From NCBI GenBank assembly GCA_964636945.1, contig CAZWVH010000085.1, forward strand, positions 1-9,581: 9,581 bases of DNA. Reading direction: 5' to 3'. Positions 1 to 5,966 of this stretch are shown piece by piece (position 1 is the first letter of the stretch; every line of letters starts with the position of its first letter). The notes beneath the pieces are model-generated. The model searched no databases. It saw only the letters and a program-made list of their open reading frames with translations, and was not told the DNA's origin. The position numbers were made by a program, and so were the translations under genes. Source of the stretch: CAZADA01 sp964636945. Its GTDB lineage: Bacteria > Pseudomonadota > Alphaproteobacteria > Caulobacterales > Maricaulaceae.

Positions 1-358
1 TGCCGCGCTTGAGGTCCATCGGGTTCATGCCCGCGGCCACGCGCTTCATGCCTTCGCGAATAATCGCCTGGGCGAGAACCGTCGCGGTCGTCGTGCCGTC
101 ACCAGCTTCGTCGTTGGTTTTAGACGCCACTTCGCGCAGCATTTGTGCGCCCATATTCTCGAACTTATCGTCCAGTTCGATTTCCTTAGCGACAGTCACG
201 CCATCCTTGGTGGAGCGCGGCGCTCCGAAGGATTTTTCGATCACCACATTGCGGCCTTTGGGACCGAGGGTGACTTTCACGGCGTCAGCCAGGATATCAA
301 CACCGCGCAGCATGCGTTCGCGCGCGTCAGCGCCAAAATGCACGTCTTTAGCAGCCAT
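1..358 (-). CDS. groL: Chaperonin GroEL (Hsp60), N-terminal part
   Basis: This is the large subunit of the GroEL/GroES folding chamber, a cytosolic ATP-driven chaperonin. The first 119 residues are visible; the remainder (about 545 in the family) lies beyond the left edge. They align without gaps to the GroEL equatorial domain: the nucleotide-binding stretch TLGPKGRNVVI at residues 30-40, DGVTVAKEIEL at 52-62, and DGTTTA at 87-92. Asp87 and Thr89-91 fall at the same numbers as the ATP/Mg-binding residues of E. coli GroEL. The start at 358 is supported by a strong Shine-Dalgarno, GAGAGGAG on the minus strand at 366-373, seven bases upstream. It follows groES after 47 bases with no terminator between them, so the two are one operon controlled from the CIRCE region near 765-829. 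Identity is certain; only completeness is limited. Confidence 0.97.
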   Translation of the reverse strand, partial: MAAKDVHFGADARERMLRGVDILADAVKVTLGPKGRNVVIEKSFGAPRSTKDGVTVAKEIELDDKFENMGAQMLREVASKTNDEAGDGTTTATVLAQAIIREGMKRVAAGMNPMDLKRG

Positions 359-405
359 GTTAGTGCTCCTCTCGTTTAACTTCAGTTAGTGTTTAGTTCG
401 CGAAG

Positions 406-711
406 TTATGCAGGTTGCGCCACTTTCTCGAGAACGCCGAGAACGTCGCTTTCCTTCATGATCACCAGCTCTTCGCCGTCGATCTTCACTTCAGTTCCGG
501 ACCACTTTCCAAACAGAATGCGGTCGCCAACTTTCAGATCAAGCGGGCGCACGGACCCATCGTCCTTAATCGCGCCGCCGCCGACGGCGAGCACTTCGCC
601 TTCCTGCGGCTTTTCTTTGGCGGTGTCAGGAATGATGATCCCGCCTGACGTTTTTTCATCTTCTTCGATTCGGCGAACCAGAACTCGGTCGTGCAAGGGA
701 CGAAACGACAT
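406..711 (-). CDS. groS: Co-chaperonin GroES (Hsp10)
   Basis: This is the lid of the GroEL chamber; it binds the apical domains as a heptamer in the cytosol. The protein has 101 residues. FRPLHDRVLVRR opens the first strand at residues 3-14. The mobile loop that contacts GroEL lies around 16-32, with the conserved GGIIIPDTA at 23-31. KEKPQEGEVLAVG (32-44), DRILFGKWSGTEVKIDG (63-79) and ESDVLGV (87-93) complete the family pattern. The reading frame stays open upstream to 852, but that would run through the CIRCE operator. The ATG at 711 is preceded by GGAGG on the minus strand at 719-723 and matches the family start, so it was chosen. The protein is a few residues longer than typical bacterial GroES (about 95-97) because of a short tail, EKVAQPA. 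It is the first gene of the groESL operon. Confidence 0.97.
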   Translation of the reverse strand: MSFRPLHDRVLVRRIEEDEKTSGGIIIPDTAKEKPQEGEVLAVGGGAIKDDGSVRPLDLKVGDRILFGKWSGTEVKIDGEELVIMKESDVLGVLEKVAQPA

Positions 712-764
712 CACCTTTCCTCCGTTGGGATGTGAAAACAGATTAGCGGACGCCAAACTACGCT

Positions 765-791
765 TTAGCACTCTGCGTGTCTGACTGCTAA
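765..791 (-). promoter_or_regulatory. CIRCE operator (HrcA binding site) of groESL
   Basis: The plus strand reads TTAGCACTC, nine bases of spacer, then GACTGCTAA. The CIRCE consensus is TTAGCACTC-N9-GAGTGCTAA, so one arm is perfect, the spacer is exactly nine, and the other arm differs at one base (C for G at 785). It lies between the groES promoter candidate and the groES start, where HrcA is known to repress groESL in many bacteria, including alphaproteobacteria. The inference is that HrcA, encoded elsewhere, represses this operon. The sequence match is direct; regulation by HrcA rests on family knowledge. Confidence 0.93.
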
Positions 792-799
792 CAGCCTGG

Positions 800-829
800 C
801 AGGTATGGAGGGTCGGGGAGACCGTCAAG
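800..829 (-). promoter_or_regulatory. Candidate heat-shock promoter of groESL
   Basis: On the minus strand, CTTGACG (823-829) provides a -35 element. A -10-like CATACCTG follows at 800-807, with TACCTG (800-805) 17 bases from TTGACG. CTTG at -35 with a C-rich spacer and a CxTA-like -10 resembles the alphaproteobacterial RpoH promoter pattern, while TTGACG also suits the housekeeping sigma factor. Initiation just downstream of 800 would place the start point at the edge of the CIRCE operator, the arrangement expected for groESL. The -10 match is weak, so exact placement is uncertain. Confidence 0.5.
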
Positions 830-1071
830 ATCATTAGTGCAGAATTTTTCACATGGCTGTGAATGAAAGCGGACGCCGTATGAGTTTCATGGCGCGTTCA
901 GGTGTGAACGATAAGGGAGTGTGCGCGAGCGAGTTCAAGACCCAGACGGAATGGTCGTTGAGTTATCCGCAGAAATTTCGAAACGTGGACTCGTGGGTAA
1001 CGATTTATGGTATGGCGTAGGCCGCAGATTATGATCGTGGTATGCGGCTTCGATCGGATAAGGGGAATACA

Positions 1072-1734
1072 ATGAGAAAACTGGCATTTTTCGTCTTGGC
1101 TGCCGTCGTATTCGCAGCCGGATGCACAACGACAGATCAGTACGGCTATCAGTCACGCAGCAATACGCGCTCAGGCGCGCTGCTCGGCGCCATTGGCGGG
1201 GCCCTTGCCGGGTGCGCAATGAACACCAGCTCGGGCGAACAATGCGCCAAGAACGCGGCCCTCGGCGCCGGTATTGGCGCGTTAGCCGGCGCTGGCGTTG
1301 GCCAGTATATGGACCGCCAGCAGCGTGAGCTGGAGCAGCAACTGTCAGGAACGGGCGTGGGTATTCGCCGTGAGGGCGATTACATCTATTTGATCATGCC
1401 GTCAGATGTGACCTTCGCCACCAATTCGGCCTCAGTGACAGGCTCGTTTATGCCCGTGCTGGTCGATGTGGCCGCCACATTGAACAGATACCCGCAAACC
1501 GCGATCAGCGTCGAAGGCCATGCCGACAAGCGCGGTGATGATCAGTACAATATGACACTGTCGCGTCAGCGCGCGGAGAACGTGGCCAATGTGTTGGCCC
1601 GTCAGGCCGTTGATCCTGCTCGATTGAACATTGTGGGCTTCGGCGAAACGCGCCCGGTGGACCCAGGCGATAACGCAGCGGCCTATGAGCGCAATCGTCG
1701 GGTGGAAATCAAAATCATTCCGCTGACGGTTTAG
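1072..1734 (+). CDS. OmpA-family outer-membrane lipoprotein with glycine-zipper segment
   Basis: A predicted lipoprotein of 220 residues that should tie the outer membrane to peptidoglycan. Residues 1-17 are a lipoprotein signal peptide (MRK, then a hydrophobic run) ending in the lipobox FAAG-C18. Thr19 at the +2 position argues against inner-membrane retention under the E. coli Lol rule. Residues 34-79 form a glycine-zipper segment (GALLGAIGGALAG, then LGAGIGALAGAGVG), followed by a short charged helix at 80-91. Residues 112-217 are the OmpA C-terminal domain: VEGHADKRG at 147-155 with Asp152, Arg167 fifteen residues later (the spacing of the diaminopimelate-binding pair in OmpA-type domains), and NRRVEI at 208-213. 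The ATG at 1072 was chosen over the in-frame ATG at 1042 because AGGGG at 1061-1065 is correctly spaced and the signal peptide then begins cleanly. The architecture resembles YiaD-like proteins more than Pal. The gene is monocistronic, closed by a terminator. Confidence 0.9.
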   Translation: MRKLAFFVLAAVVFAAGCTTTDQYGYQSRSNTRSGALLGAIGGALAGCAMNTSSGEQCAKNAALGAGIGALAGAGVGQYMDRQQRELEQQLSGTGVGIRREGDYIYLIMPSDVTFATNSASVTGSFMPVLVDVAATLNRYPQTAISVEGHADKRGDDQYNMTLSRQRAENVANVLARQAVDPARLNIVGFGETRPVDPGDNAAAYERNRRVEIKIIPLTV

Positions 1735-1758
1735 AGCGTAAATCCAACAGCTAAGTAG

Positions 1759-1788
1759 AAAGGGGCGCTCGGACGGGCGTCCCTTTTT
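1759..1788 (+). terminator. Intrinsic terminator after the OmpA-like lipoprotein gene
   Basis: A 12-bp stem (1759-1770 with 1775-1786, including two G-T wobbles) encloses the four-base loop GGAC. The 3' arm runs directly into a T tract ending at 1788. It sits 24 bases after the stop codon at 1734 and ahead of the HAD gene, so the two genes should be transcribed separately. Confidence 0.88.
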
Positions 1789-1821
1789 CATGGATGATTG
1801 TGCATTGATACCAGCGGGCGC

Positions 1822-1850
1822 TTGACCACCGGTCCACTTGCCTCTAGCGC
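1822..1850 (+). promoter_or_regulatory. Candidate promoter of the HAD hydrolase gene
   Basis: TTGACC (1822-1827) is a good -35, followed after 17 bases by TAGCGC (1845-1850), a weak -10. Initiation would fall at about 1857, essentially at the chosen ATG at 1859, which fits the absence of a ribosome binding site there. A promoter is required here because a strong terminator closes the upstream gene. The -10 is poor, so this is a modest call. Confidence 0.35.
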
Positions 1851-1858
1851 ACTGCACC

Positions 1859-2725
1859 ATGACCGACACGCGCACCACCCCTCAATTACTGAATGGCCTT
1901 AGTGAGATTGCCGACCGCTACGACGCCGCACTGGTCGATATTTGGGGCGTCATGCACAATGGCGTGCGGCCTTTTGACGATGCGGTGAAGGCTTGCCAAG
2001 CCTTTCGCCAAGAGCGCGGTCCGGTGGTGTTGGTTTCCAATTCCCCACGCCCATCGCAGGGCGTGCGCAAACAACTCCGCGATATTGGCGTGCCCGATGA
2101 CGCCTATGACGGAGTGGTGACTTCAGGCGATTCAACACGCGAAGAACTGGCCAAGCGCGCACCGGGACCAGCCTACGCGATCAGCCCGGATAAGGACGCC
2201 CATATCTATGACGGGCTTGGACTGGAGTTTGCGGATTTGGAGAACGCGGCGTTTGCCAGCGTGACGGGCTTATTCAATGACGCGAATGAAACGCCTGATG
2301 ATTACGCGGACATCCTTCATGCCATGCGCGAACGCAATATGGAGATGGTGTGCGCTAACCCCGACGTGATCGTTGAGGTGGGCGATCGGATCATTTACTG
2401 CGCGGGCGCCTTGGCCGAAGCCTATGCAGGGCTTGGCGGGCGCGTGGTGATGGCGGGCAAGCCATTCGCGCCGATTTATGACCTCGCATTGACCACACTC
2501 GGCAAGTCTGCCGGTCGTGCGATCGCCACATCCCGGATCGTGGCCATTGGCGATGGACCGCGCACTGATTTGCGTGGCGCTAATGGCCGGGGCATTGACG
2601 CCGTGTTCGTGGTGTCCGGCATGCATGGTGTCGATAGACGTTCACTGACGGTCGAACTCGCCGCACAGCTTGCAGCGAAGGATGGCGCACACGCAGAGTT
2701 TGCGATGAAGGCCCTCGCCTGGTGA
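1859..2725 (+). CDS. HAD superfamily class IIA hydrolase (TIGR01459-like)
   Basis: A predicted cytosolic haloacid-dehalogenase-fold phosphatase of 288 residues; the substrate is unknown. Motif I is DIWGVMHNG (nucleophile Asp27), motif II VSNS with Ser60 (59-62), motif III Lys201 in AGKPFAPIY (a class IIA, NagD-like pattern), and motif IV GDGPRTD at 231-237 with Asp232 and Asp237 for Mg. The cap between motifs II and III is of C2/class IIA size. The second aspartate of the usual DxD is Trp29. I recall D-x-W-G-V as typical of the alphaproteobacterial TIGR01459 family, which has no established substrate. An in-frame TTG at 1838 could add seven residues, but neither start has a Shine-Dalgarno. 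The ATG at 1859 begins nearer the fold, and the candidate promoter would give a leaderless message. The gene converges on the S49 peptidase gene with 13 bases between the stops. Confidence 0.88.
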   Translation: MTDTRTTPQLLNGLSEIADRYDAALVDIWGVMHNGVRPFDDAVKACQAFRQERGPVVLVSNSPRPSQGVRKQLRDIGVPDDAYDGVVTSGDSTREELAKRAPGPAYAISPDKDAHIYDGLGLEFADLENAAFASVTGLFNDANETPDDYADILHAMRERNMEMVCANPDVIVEVGDRIIYCAGALAEAYAGLGGRVVMAGKPFAPIYDLALTTLGKSAGRAIATSRIVAIGDGPRTDLRGANGRGIDAVFVVSGMHGVDRRSLTVELAAQLAAKDGAHAEFAMKALAW

Positions 2726-2738
2726 GGTCAGTCCAGGG

Positions 2739-3893
2739 TTAAAGCCCACAGAGCGACGTCCAGTGCAGTCTGGTCATCGCCACCACGCCGCCGGCCAACG
2801 CATCGCAGATCACCGGCGCGCCATCACCGTCAGTTCCGGTCGTCACGCGATCTTGCCTGCTCAAGGCGTCCACCCCGAGACCGAACAGGCTCGGGCCGCC
2901 GCTTTCCGGGGCAACCACCCGGTAGTCGTCTCCGAGCTTGGCTTCGCCCACCACCCAGTCGATGGTTTCGTGCAAGGTTCTGGTGCCATCGATATAGCCA
3001 TAGCGTTCAGCTGCGTCGTTCGCGAACACGGCGGCGCCGTAGTCGTTCACCAGAGCGTCGCGACTGATGCCGCGATATTTTGCGACCCGCTTGAGGAATT
3101 GGTCGTAGAACTCGTCGACTATCGCATCCAGCTTTTGTTTTTCTTCGTCAGTGGGCGCGCGGAACGGATTGCCCAAATCCTTGCCGCGCCCGGCGCTAGA
3201 CACATGAAGTTCGATGCCGTCGCGGGTTTCCACGCCAGACAAAGCGCCGCCAAGCGCGATGGGATTTTTGTATTGCAGAAGCGACGGGCCGATCACGCCC
3301 ACCGAACCCACCACCGATCCATAGTCGGCAAATATGCCGTCTGCGTTAGCCGTCGCCCATACACCACCTGACGCGGAAAGTCCGTCCACATAAACCGCAA
3401 CGGGTTTGCCGGCTGCTTTCACCGCATCCACGCCGTCGCCTATGGCTTGGGATCCCGCAATGGCGCCGCCAGGTGTGCGCACATGAAGCATCACGGCCTT
3501 AACGGCGTCGTCTTCAGCGGCGTTCTCGAGCTTTTGCTTGATGTCATATCCATACACCACACCGCTGGGGCCGAGCGGGAGCAAGGTGTTTGAACGGCGG
3601 GGCGGGTGATTGAGAATCACACCGCGAATATCCACAATGAGCACTTTGTTGCGGCTGGTGGCCTCGCCGGCGACCAACGCAGTGCTTTCCCGAGCTGGGT
3701 CAAGACTGGCGCCCATGGTGCTAGCTGCGACCATGCCACTGACAATCAATACGCCGATGGCTGCCATCATCGACACGACCAGCCCGCCAATGACGATCTT
3801 GGCCGTCATACGGATTAAGTCGCGACCGAGAGGCGGACGAACAGGGCCAACCGGGCCAAGCGGCTTAGCGGACGTATGTTCGGGACTGGTCAT
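2739..3893 (-). CDS. Membrane-anchored S49 family serine peptidase (SppA-like)
   Basis: A predicted 384-residue inner-membrane protease with a periplasmic catalytic domain; S49 enzymes degrade released signal peptides or membrane proteins. A proline-rich, weakly charged N-terminus (1-28) precedes one membrane segment at about 32-57. The ClpP/crotonase-like fold begins at KVLIVDIRGVI (83-93). The nucleophile is Ser175 in SASGG (173-177), and SVVGSVGVIGP (193-203) is the usual downstream motif. The general-base lysine is probably Lys238 in GRGKDLGNPF, by alignment with the lysine of short Bacillus-type SppA. One catalytic domain makes this the short SppA form rather than the double-domain E. 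coli enzyme. After about residue 325 a tail of some 60 residues is not recognised. The ATG at 3893 was chosen over the one eight codons upstream because GGAG lies seven bases before it. It is divergent from the MaoC gene and could equally be called SohB-like. Confidence 0.87.
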   Translation of the reverse strand: MTSPEHTSAKPLGPVGPVRPPLGRDLIRMTAKIVIGGLVVSMMAAIGVLIVSGMVAASTMGASLDPARESTALVAGEATSRNKVLIVDIRGVILNHPPRRSNTLLPLGPSGVVYGYDIKQKLENAAEDDAVKAVMLHVRTPGGAIAGSQAIGDGVDAVKAAGKPVAVYVDGLSASGGVWATANADGIFADYGSVVGSVGVIGPSLLQYKNPIALGGALSGVETRDGIELHVSSAGRGKDLGNPFRAPTDEEKQKLDAIVDEFYDQFLKRVAKYRGISRDALVNDYGAAVFANDAAERYGYIDGTRTLHETIDWVVGEAKLGDDYRVVAPESGGPSLFGLGVDALSRQDRVTTGTDGDGAPVICDALAGGVVAMTRLHWTSLCGL

Positions 3894-4103
3894 GGTTTGG
3901 CTCCGCGGCGATTGCACGCCCTGTTCACGATGTTATTCAAAGAATGTAGTGCACCCAACCAGTTCAACGCTAGTGGCTGTGTCAAAAACGTCATGGCGGA
4001 TGCATTCAATTGCGTCCGTTGTGAGCACTTTGAGACTGTGGCGTGTATTTTTCTCGGGATGCGTTACACACACAAACTCAGACAAACGATCGAAAGGCGC
4101 AGC
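3894..4103. other. Divergent intergenic region between the S49 peptidase and MaoC genes
   Basis: These 210 bases must hold promoters for both directions. On the minus strand a perfect TTGACA (3980-3985) has no acceptable -10 at 16-18 bases. Another minus-strand pair, TTGGGT then TAACAT 17 bases later, is only a partial match. On the plus strand TTGAGA near 4033 likewise lacks a partner -10. No operator-like repeat or hairpin stands out. Confidence 0.4.
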
Positions 4104-4535
4104 ATGGACGGGCAATACTTGGAAGACTTGGCTGTCGGTCAAACCGCCGAATTGACCCGCACTCTCGACGACGCGGCGGTCCGCGGTTTTGCGGAAGTGA
4201 CCGGGGACACAAACCCCATTCACATTGATGAGGACTACGCCAAGGCCAGCAGGTTTCGCCGCCGCATTGCCCACGGCGCCCACGTTTGCGCACTGTTGTC
4301 GGCGGTGATGGGAACCAAGCTGCCCGGTCCGGGTGCGATTTACATCAGCCAAACGTTTCACTTCCTGCGTCCGGTTCGCGTGGGCGACGAGGTGCGCGCC
4401 CAGGTTGAAGTGTCAAGCATCAACCCGTCGGACAATCGCGTTGTATTCGCTTGCGCCTGCTTTGTTGGTTCGCGGAAAGTTTTAGATGGCGAAGCGGTCG
4501 CTCGGGTGGAAAACCGGCCGCAAGTTGTCGCATGA
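4104..4535 (+). CDS. MaoC-like (R)-specific enoyl-CoA hydratase / dehydratase
   Basis: A small hot-dog-fold protein of 143 residues, the usual size of PhaJ-type hydratases, which interconvert trans-2-enoyl-CoA and (R)-3-hydroxyacyl-CoA in the cytosol. The hydratase-2 motif is clear: FAEVTGDTNPIHIDEDYA at residues 29-46 with catalytic Asp35 and His40, followed by RRRIAHGAH at 52-60. The hot-dog core continues in QTFHFLRPVRVGDEVRAQVEV (about 83-103). The frame is open upstream to 3876, but ATG 4104 starts where the family starts and has AAAGG at 4093-4097, six bases upstream. Its stop overlaps the ribF start as ATGA, so the two genes are translationally coupled. No polyhydroxyalkanoate genes are visible, so the exact substrate (PHA precursor, fatty acid or another acyl-CoA) is not determined. 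Confidence 0.9.
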   Translation: MDGQYLEDLAVGQTAELTRTLDDAAVRGFAEVTGDTNPIHIDEDYAKASRFRRRIAHGAHVCALLSAVMGTKLPGPGAIYISQTFHFLRPVRVGDEVRAQVEVSSINPSDNRVVFACACFVGSRKVLDGEAVARVENRPQVVA

Positions 4536-5503
4536 CCACGCGTCGGCCAACCCTGCCACGGCTGATCCGGACCTGGTCCGGTTTGGGCGAGGGCGACCGT
4601 GGCGCAGTGGTGGCCTTGGGCAATTTTGACGGCGTTCATCGCGGCCATCAGGCCGTGATCGCATTTGCTCAGAAAGTGGCGAATCAGCACGGCGCTCCAA
4701 TGGCGGTCGCGGTGTTTTCCCCCCATCCGCGTCGGTTTTTTCAACCTGACGCCCCGCCATTTCGACTGATGTCGGACAGTTGGCGTTTAAGAGCTCTGGG
4801 CGCAATTGGTGTGGAGCGGGTCTACGAGATTCCGTTTGATCGCGATCTATCGTTGATGCCGGCGCGCGATTTTGCTGAACGCGTTTTGAGCCAGGGATTG
4901 GGGGCTCGCCATGTGGTCATCGGTTTTGACTATCACTTCGGTAAAGATCGAGGCGGCGACGCCAAGGCCATGGAAACGTTTGGCGAGCAAATGGGATTTG
5001 GAGTGTCTGTTCAGCCACGCCACGACATGCATGGACAAAAAAGCTCGTCCACCGCAATTCGCGAGTTTCTCACCAAAGGCGAGCCGTTGCATGCGGCCGA
5101 AATGCTGACCAGGCCCTGGATCGTCGATGGTGTGGTCCGTCGTGGTGATCAGCGTGGTCGCACCATTGGTTTTCCCACGGCAAACGTCCCTCTCGGCGCA
5201 TTGGTGCGTCCCAAATTTGGGGTCTACGTCGTGTCATTGCGGATTCACGGCGACGATATATGGCGCCATGGCGTGGCCAATATTGGCCGGCGTCCGACGG
5301 TGGAGGGGACGGAAGCGCGGGTGGAGGCGCACGTGTTTGATTTCGACGGCGATCTGTATGGTCGGGACGTGGACATTGCCGTTCACAATTTCTTGCGTGC
5401 TGAGCGTAAGTTTGAGGGCATGGACGCCCTGAAATCGCAGATAGAACGGGATGCAGGCCAAGCGCGCGAGATCGCAGTTCACCTCACATTCGATGCGCAA
5501 TGA
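4532..5503 (+). CDS. ribF: Bifunctional riboflavin kinase / FAD synthetase RibF
   Basis: This enzyme phosphorylates riboflavin to FMN and adenylates FMN to FAD in the cytosol. It has 323 residues, normal for the family. The N-terminal nucleotidyltransferase domain (about 22-180) shows GNFDGVHRGH at 30-39 (an HxGH-type site), FSPHPRRFF at 62-70, GFDYHFGKDRGGD at 131-143, and KSSSTAIRE at 170-178. The C-terminal flavokinase domain (about 190-320) shows GRTIGFPTANV at 209-219 with the PTAN metal/nucleotide motif, GVANIGRRPTVEG at 247-259, and Glu265 before FDFDGDLYG, the usual position of the kinase catalytic glutamate. The ATG at 4532 overlaps the MaoC stop (ATGA). There is no independent Shine-Dalgarno near it, so initiation is probably by coupling. 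The frame is open further upstream, but that extension would lie inside the MaoC gene. Confidence 0.96.
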   Translation: MTTRRPTLPRLIRTWSGLGEGDRGAVVALGNFDGVHRGHQAVIAFAQKVANQHGAPMAVAVFSPHPRRFFQPDAPPFRLMSDSWRLRALGAIGVERVYEIPFDRDLSLMPARDFAERVLSQGLGARHVVIGFDYHFGKDRGGDAKAMETFGEQMGFGVSVQPRHDMHGQKSSSTAIREFLTKGEPLHAAEMLTRPWIVDGVVRRGDQRGRTIGFPTANVPLGALVRPKFGVYVVSLRIHGDDIWRHGVANIGRRPTVEGTEARVEAHVFDFDGDLYGRDVDIAVHNFLRAERKFEGMDALKSQIERDAGQAREIAVHLTFDAQ

Positions 5504-5524
5504 AAAATATACCGCCCAATTTTA

Positions 5525-5554
5525 CTTGAAGCGGACGTCGTGTGTCCGCATACC
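5525..5554 (+). promoter_or_regulatory. Candidate promoter of the EF-hand lipoprotein gene, with a small inverted repeat
   Basis: CTTGAAG (5525-5531) offers a -35. CATACC (5549-5554) lies 17 bases after TTGAAG and is a weak -10. GCGGAC (5531-5536) and GTCCGC (5544-5549) form a 6-bp inverted repeat with a 7-base centre within the spacer, which could be an operator or chance in GC-rich DNA. Initiation near 5561 would give a leader of about 28 bases with GGGGG at 5579-5583 as the ribosome site. Read-through from ribF, which ends at 5503, is an alternative. Confidence 0.3.
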
Positions 5555-5588
5555 CAAGTGTGCAGACTGGTATCTTTTGGGGGTACAC

Positions 5589-5966
5589 ATGACCAAATGG
5601 GGATTATCGGCAATTCTTGTCGTTGCATTGGGCGCATGCTCCATGCTCGGTGTTGTGGGTCTTGGCGACGACGAAGACGAAGCGAACGATCCAACGCCGA
5701 ACGGGTCGCTGCAAGAACAGTTCGGTTATTTTGATCAGAACAACGATGGCGTGATCAGTTCGGGAGAATACTTCAATCGGCGCCGTTCGTGGTTTTTGAT
5801 GAATGATGCCGACGGTGACGGCGTTGTCGGTCAAGGATGGCGCAACATTCGCCGCCCGATGGACTTCTCTCAGTACGCAGAACTTTGGATGGCCGAATTT
5901 GAACAAGCCGCTGGTTCTGACGGAGTCGTTACCTTCGCTGAGTTTTCAGACTTTGGCGGCATGTAA
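5589..5966 (+). CDS. Small EF-hand domain lipoprotein
   Basis: A predicted exported calcium-binding-type lipoprotein of 125 residues; function unknown. The signal peptide MTKWGLSAILVVALGA ends in the lipobox LGA-C17; Ser18 at +2 suggests outer-membrane sorting by the E. coli rule. After an acidic linker (27-34, DDEDEAND) come three EF-hand-like loops. Residues 49-60 are fully canonical (Asp49, Asn51, Asp53, Gly54, Ile56, Ser57, Glu60). Residues 73-84 carry Asp73, Asp75, Asp77 and Gly78 but have Trp84 where the bidentate Glu belongs. Residues 107-118 keep Asp111, Gly112 and Glu118 but lack the first ligands. At least one calcium site is therefore plausible. The ATG at 5589 was chosen because GGGGG lies just upstream and the signal peptide starts there; the frame is open upstream to 5451, inside ribF. 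It lies 85 bases after ribF and 250 before ileS. Confidence 0.83.
   Translation: MTKWGLSAILVVALGACSMLGVVGLGDDEDEANDPTPNGSLQEQFGYFDQNNDGVISSGEYFNRRRSWFLMNDADGDGVVGQGWRNIRRPMDFSQYAELWMAEFEQAAGSDGVVTFAEFSDFGGM

Larger units (their letters stand above)
712..1071. other. Divergent intergenic region between groES and the OmpA-like lipoprotein gene
   Basis: These 360 bases separate two divergently transcribed genes. The left half carries the groES ribosome binding site, the CIRCE operator and the groESL promoter candidate. The right half shows a possible -10 element for the lipoprotein gene, TATGAT at 1030-1035, but no convincing -35 at the usual distance. A 55-codon ORF runs from ATG at 853 to TAG at 1018-1020 on the plus strand. 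It has no visible Shine-Dalgarno and no family I recognise, so it is not called as a gene. No RNA gene or repeat was seen. Confidence 0.6.

Noticed and set aside
359..391. Partial CIRCE-like TTAGTGCTC and a repeated GTTAGTG between groES and groEL
   Set aside because: No matching second half-site at the required spacing; the overlap with the groEL ribosome site and AT-rich spacer explains it.
712..852. Longer GroES start extending the frame to 852
   Set aside because: It would place coding sequence across the CIRCE operator and promoter; the ATG at 711 has a strong Shine-Dalgarno and fits the family.
2763..3371. A 202-codon plus-strand frame opposite the S49 peptidase gene
   Set aside because: The minus strand encodes a clear S49 domain with its catalytic residues; this frame is a compositional shadow.
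3980..3985. Perfect TTGACA on the minus strand upstream of the S49 gene as a promoter
   Set aside because: No acceptable -10 element lies 16-18 bases downstream of it.
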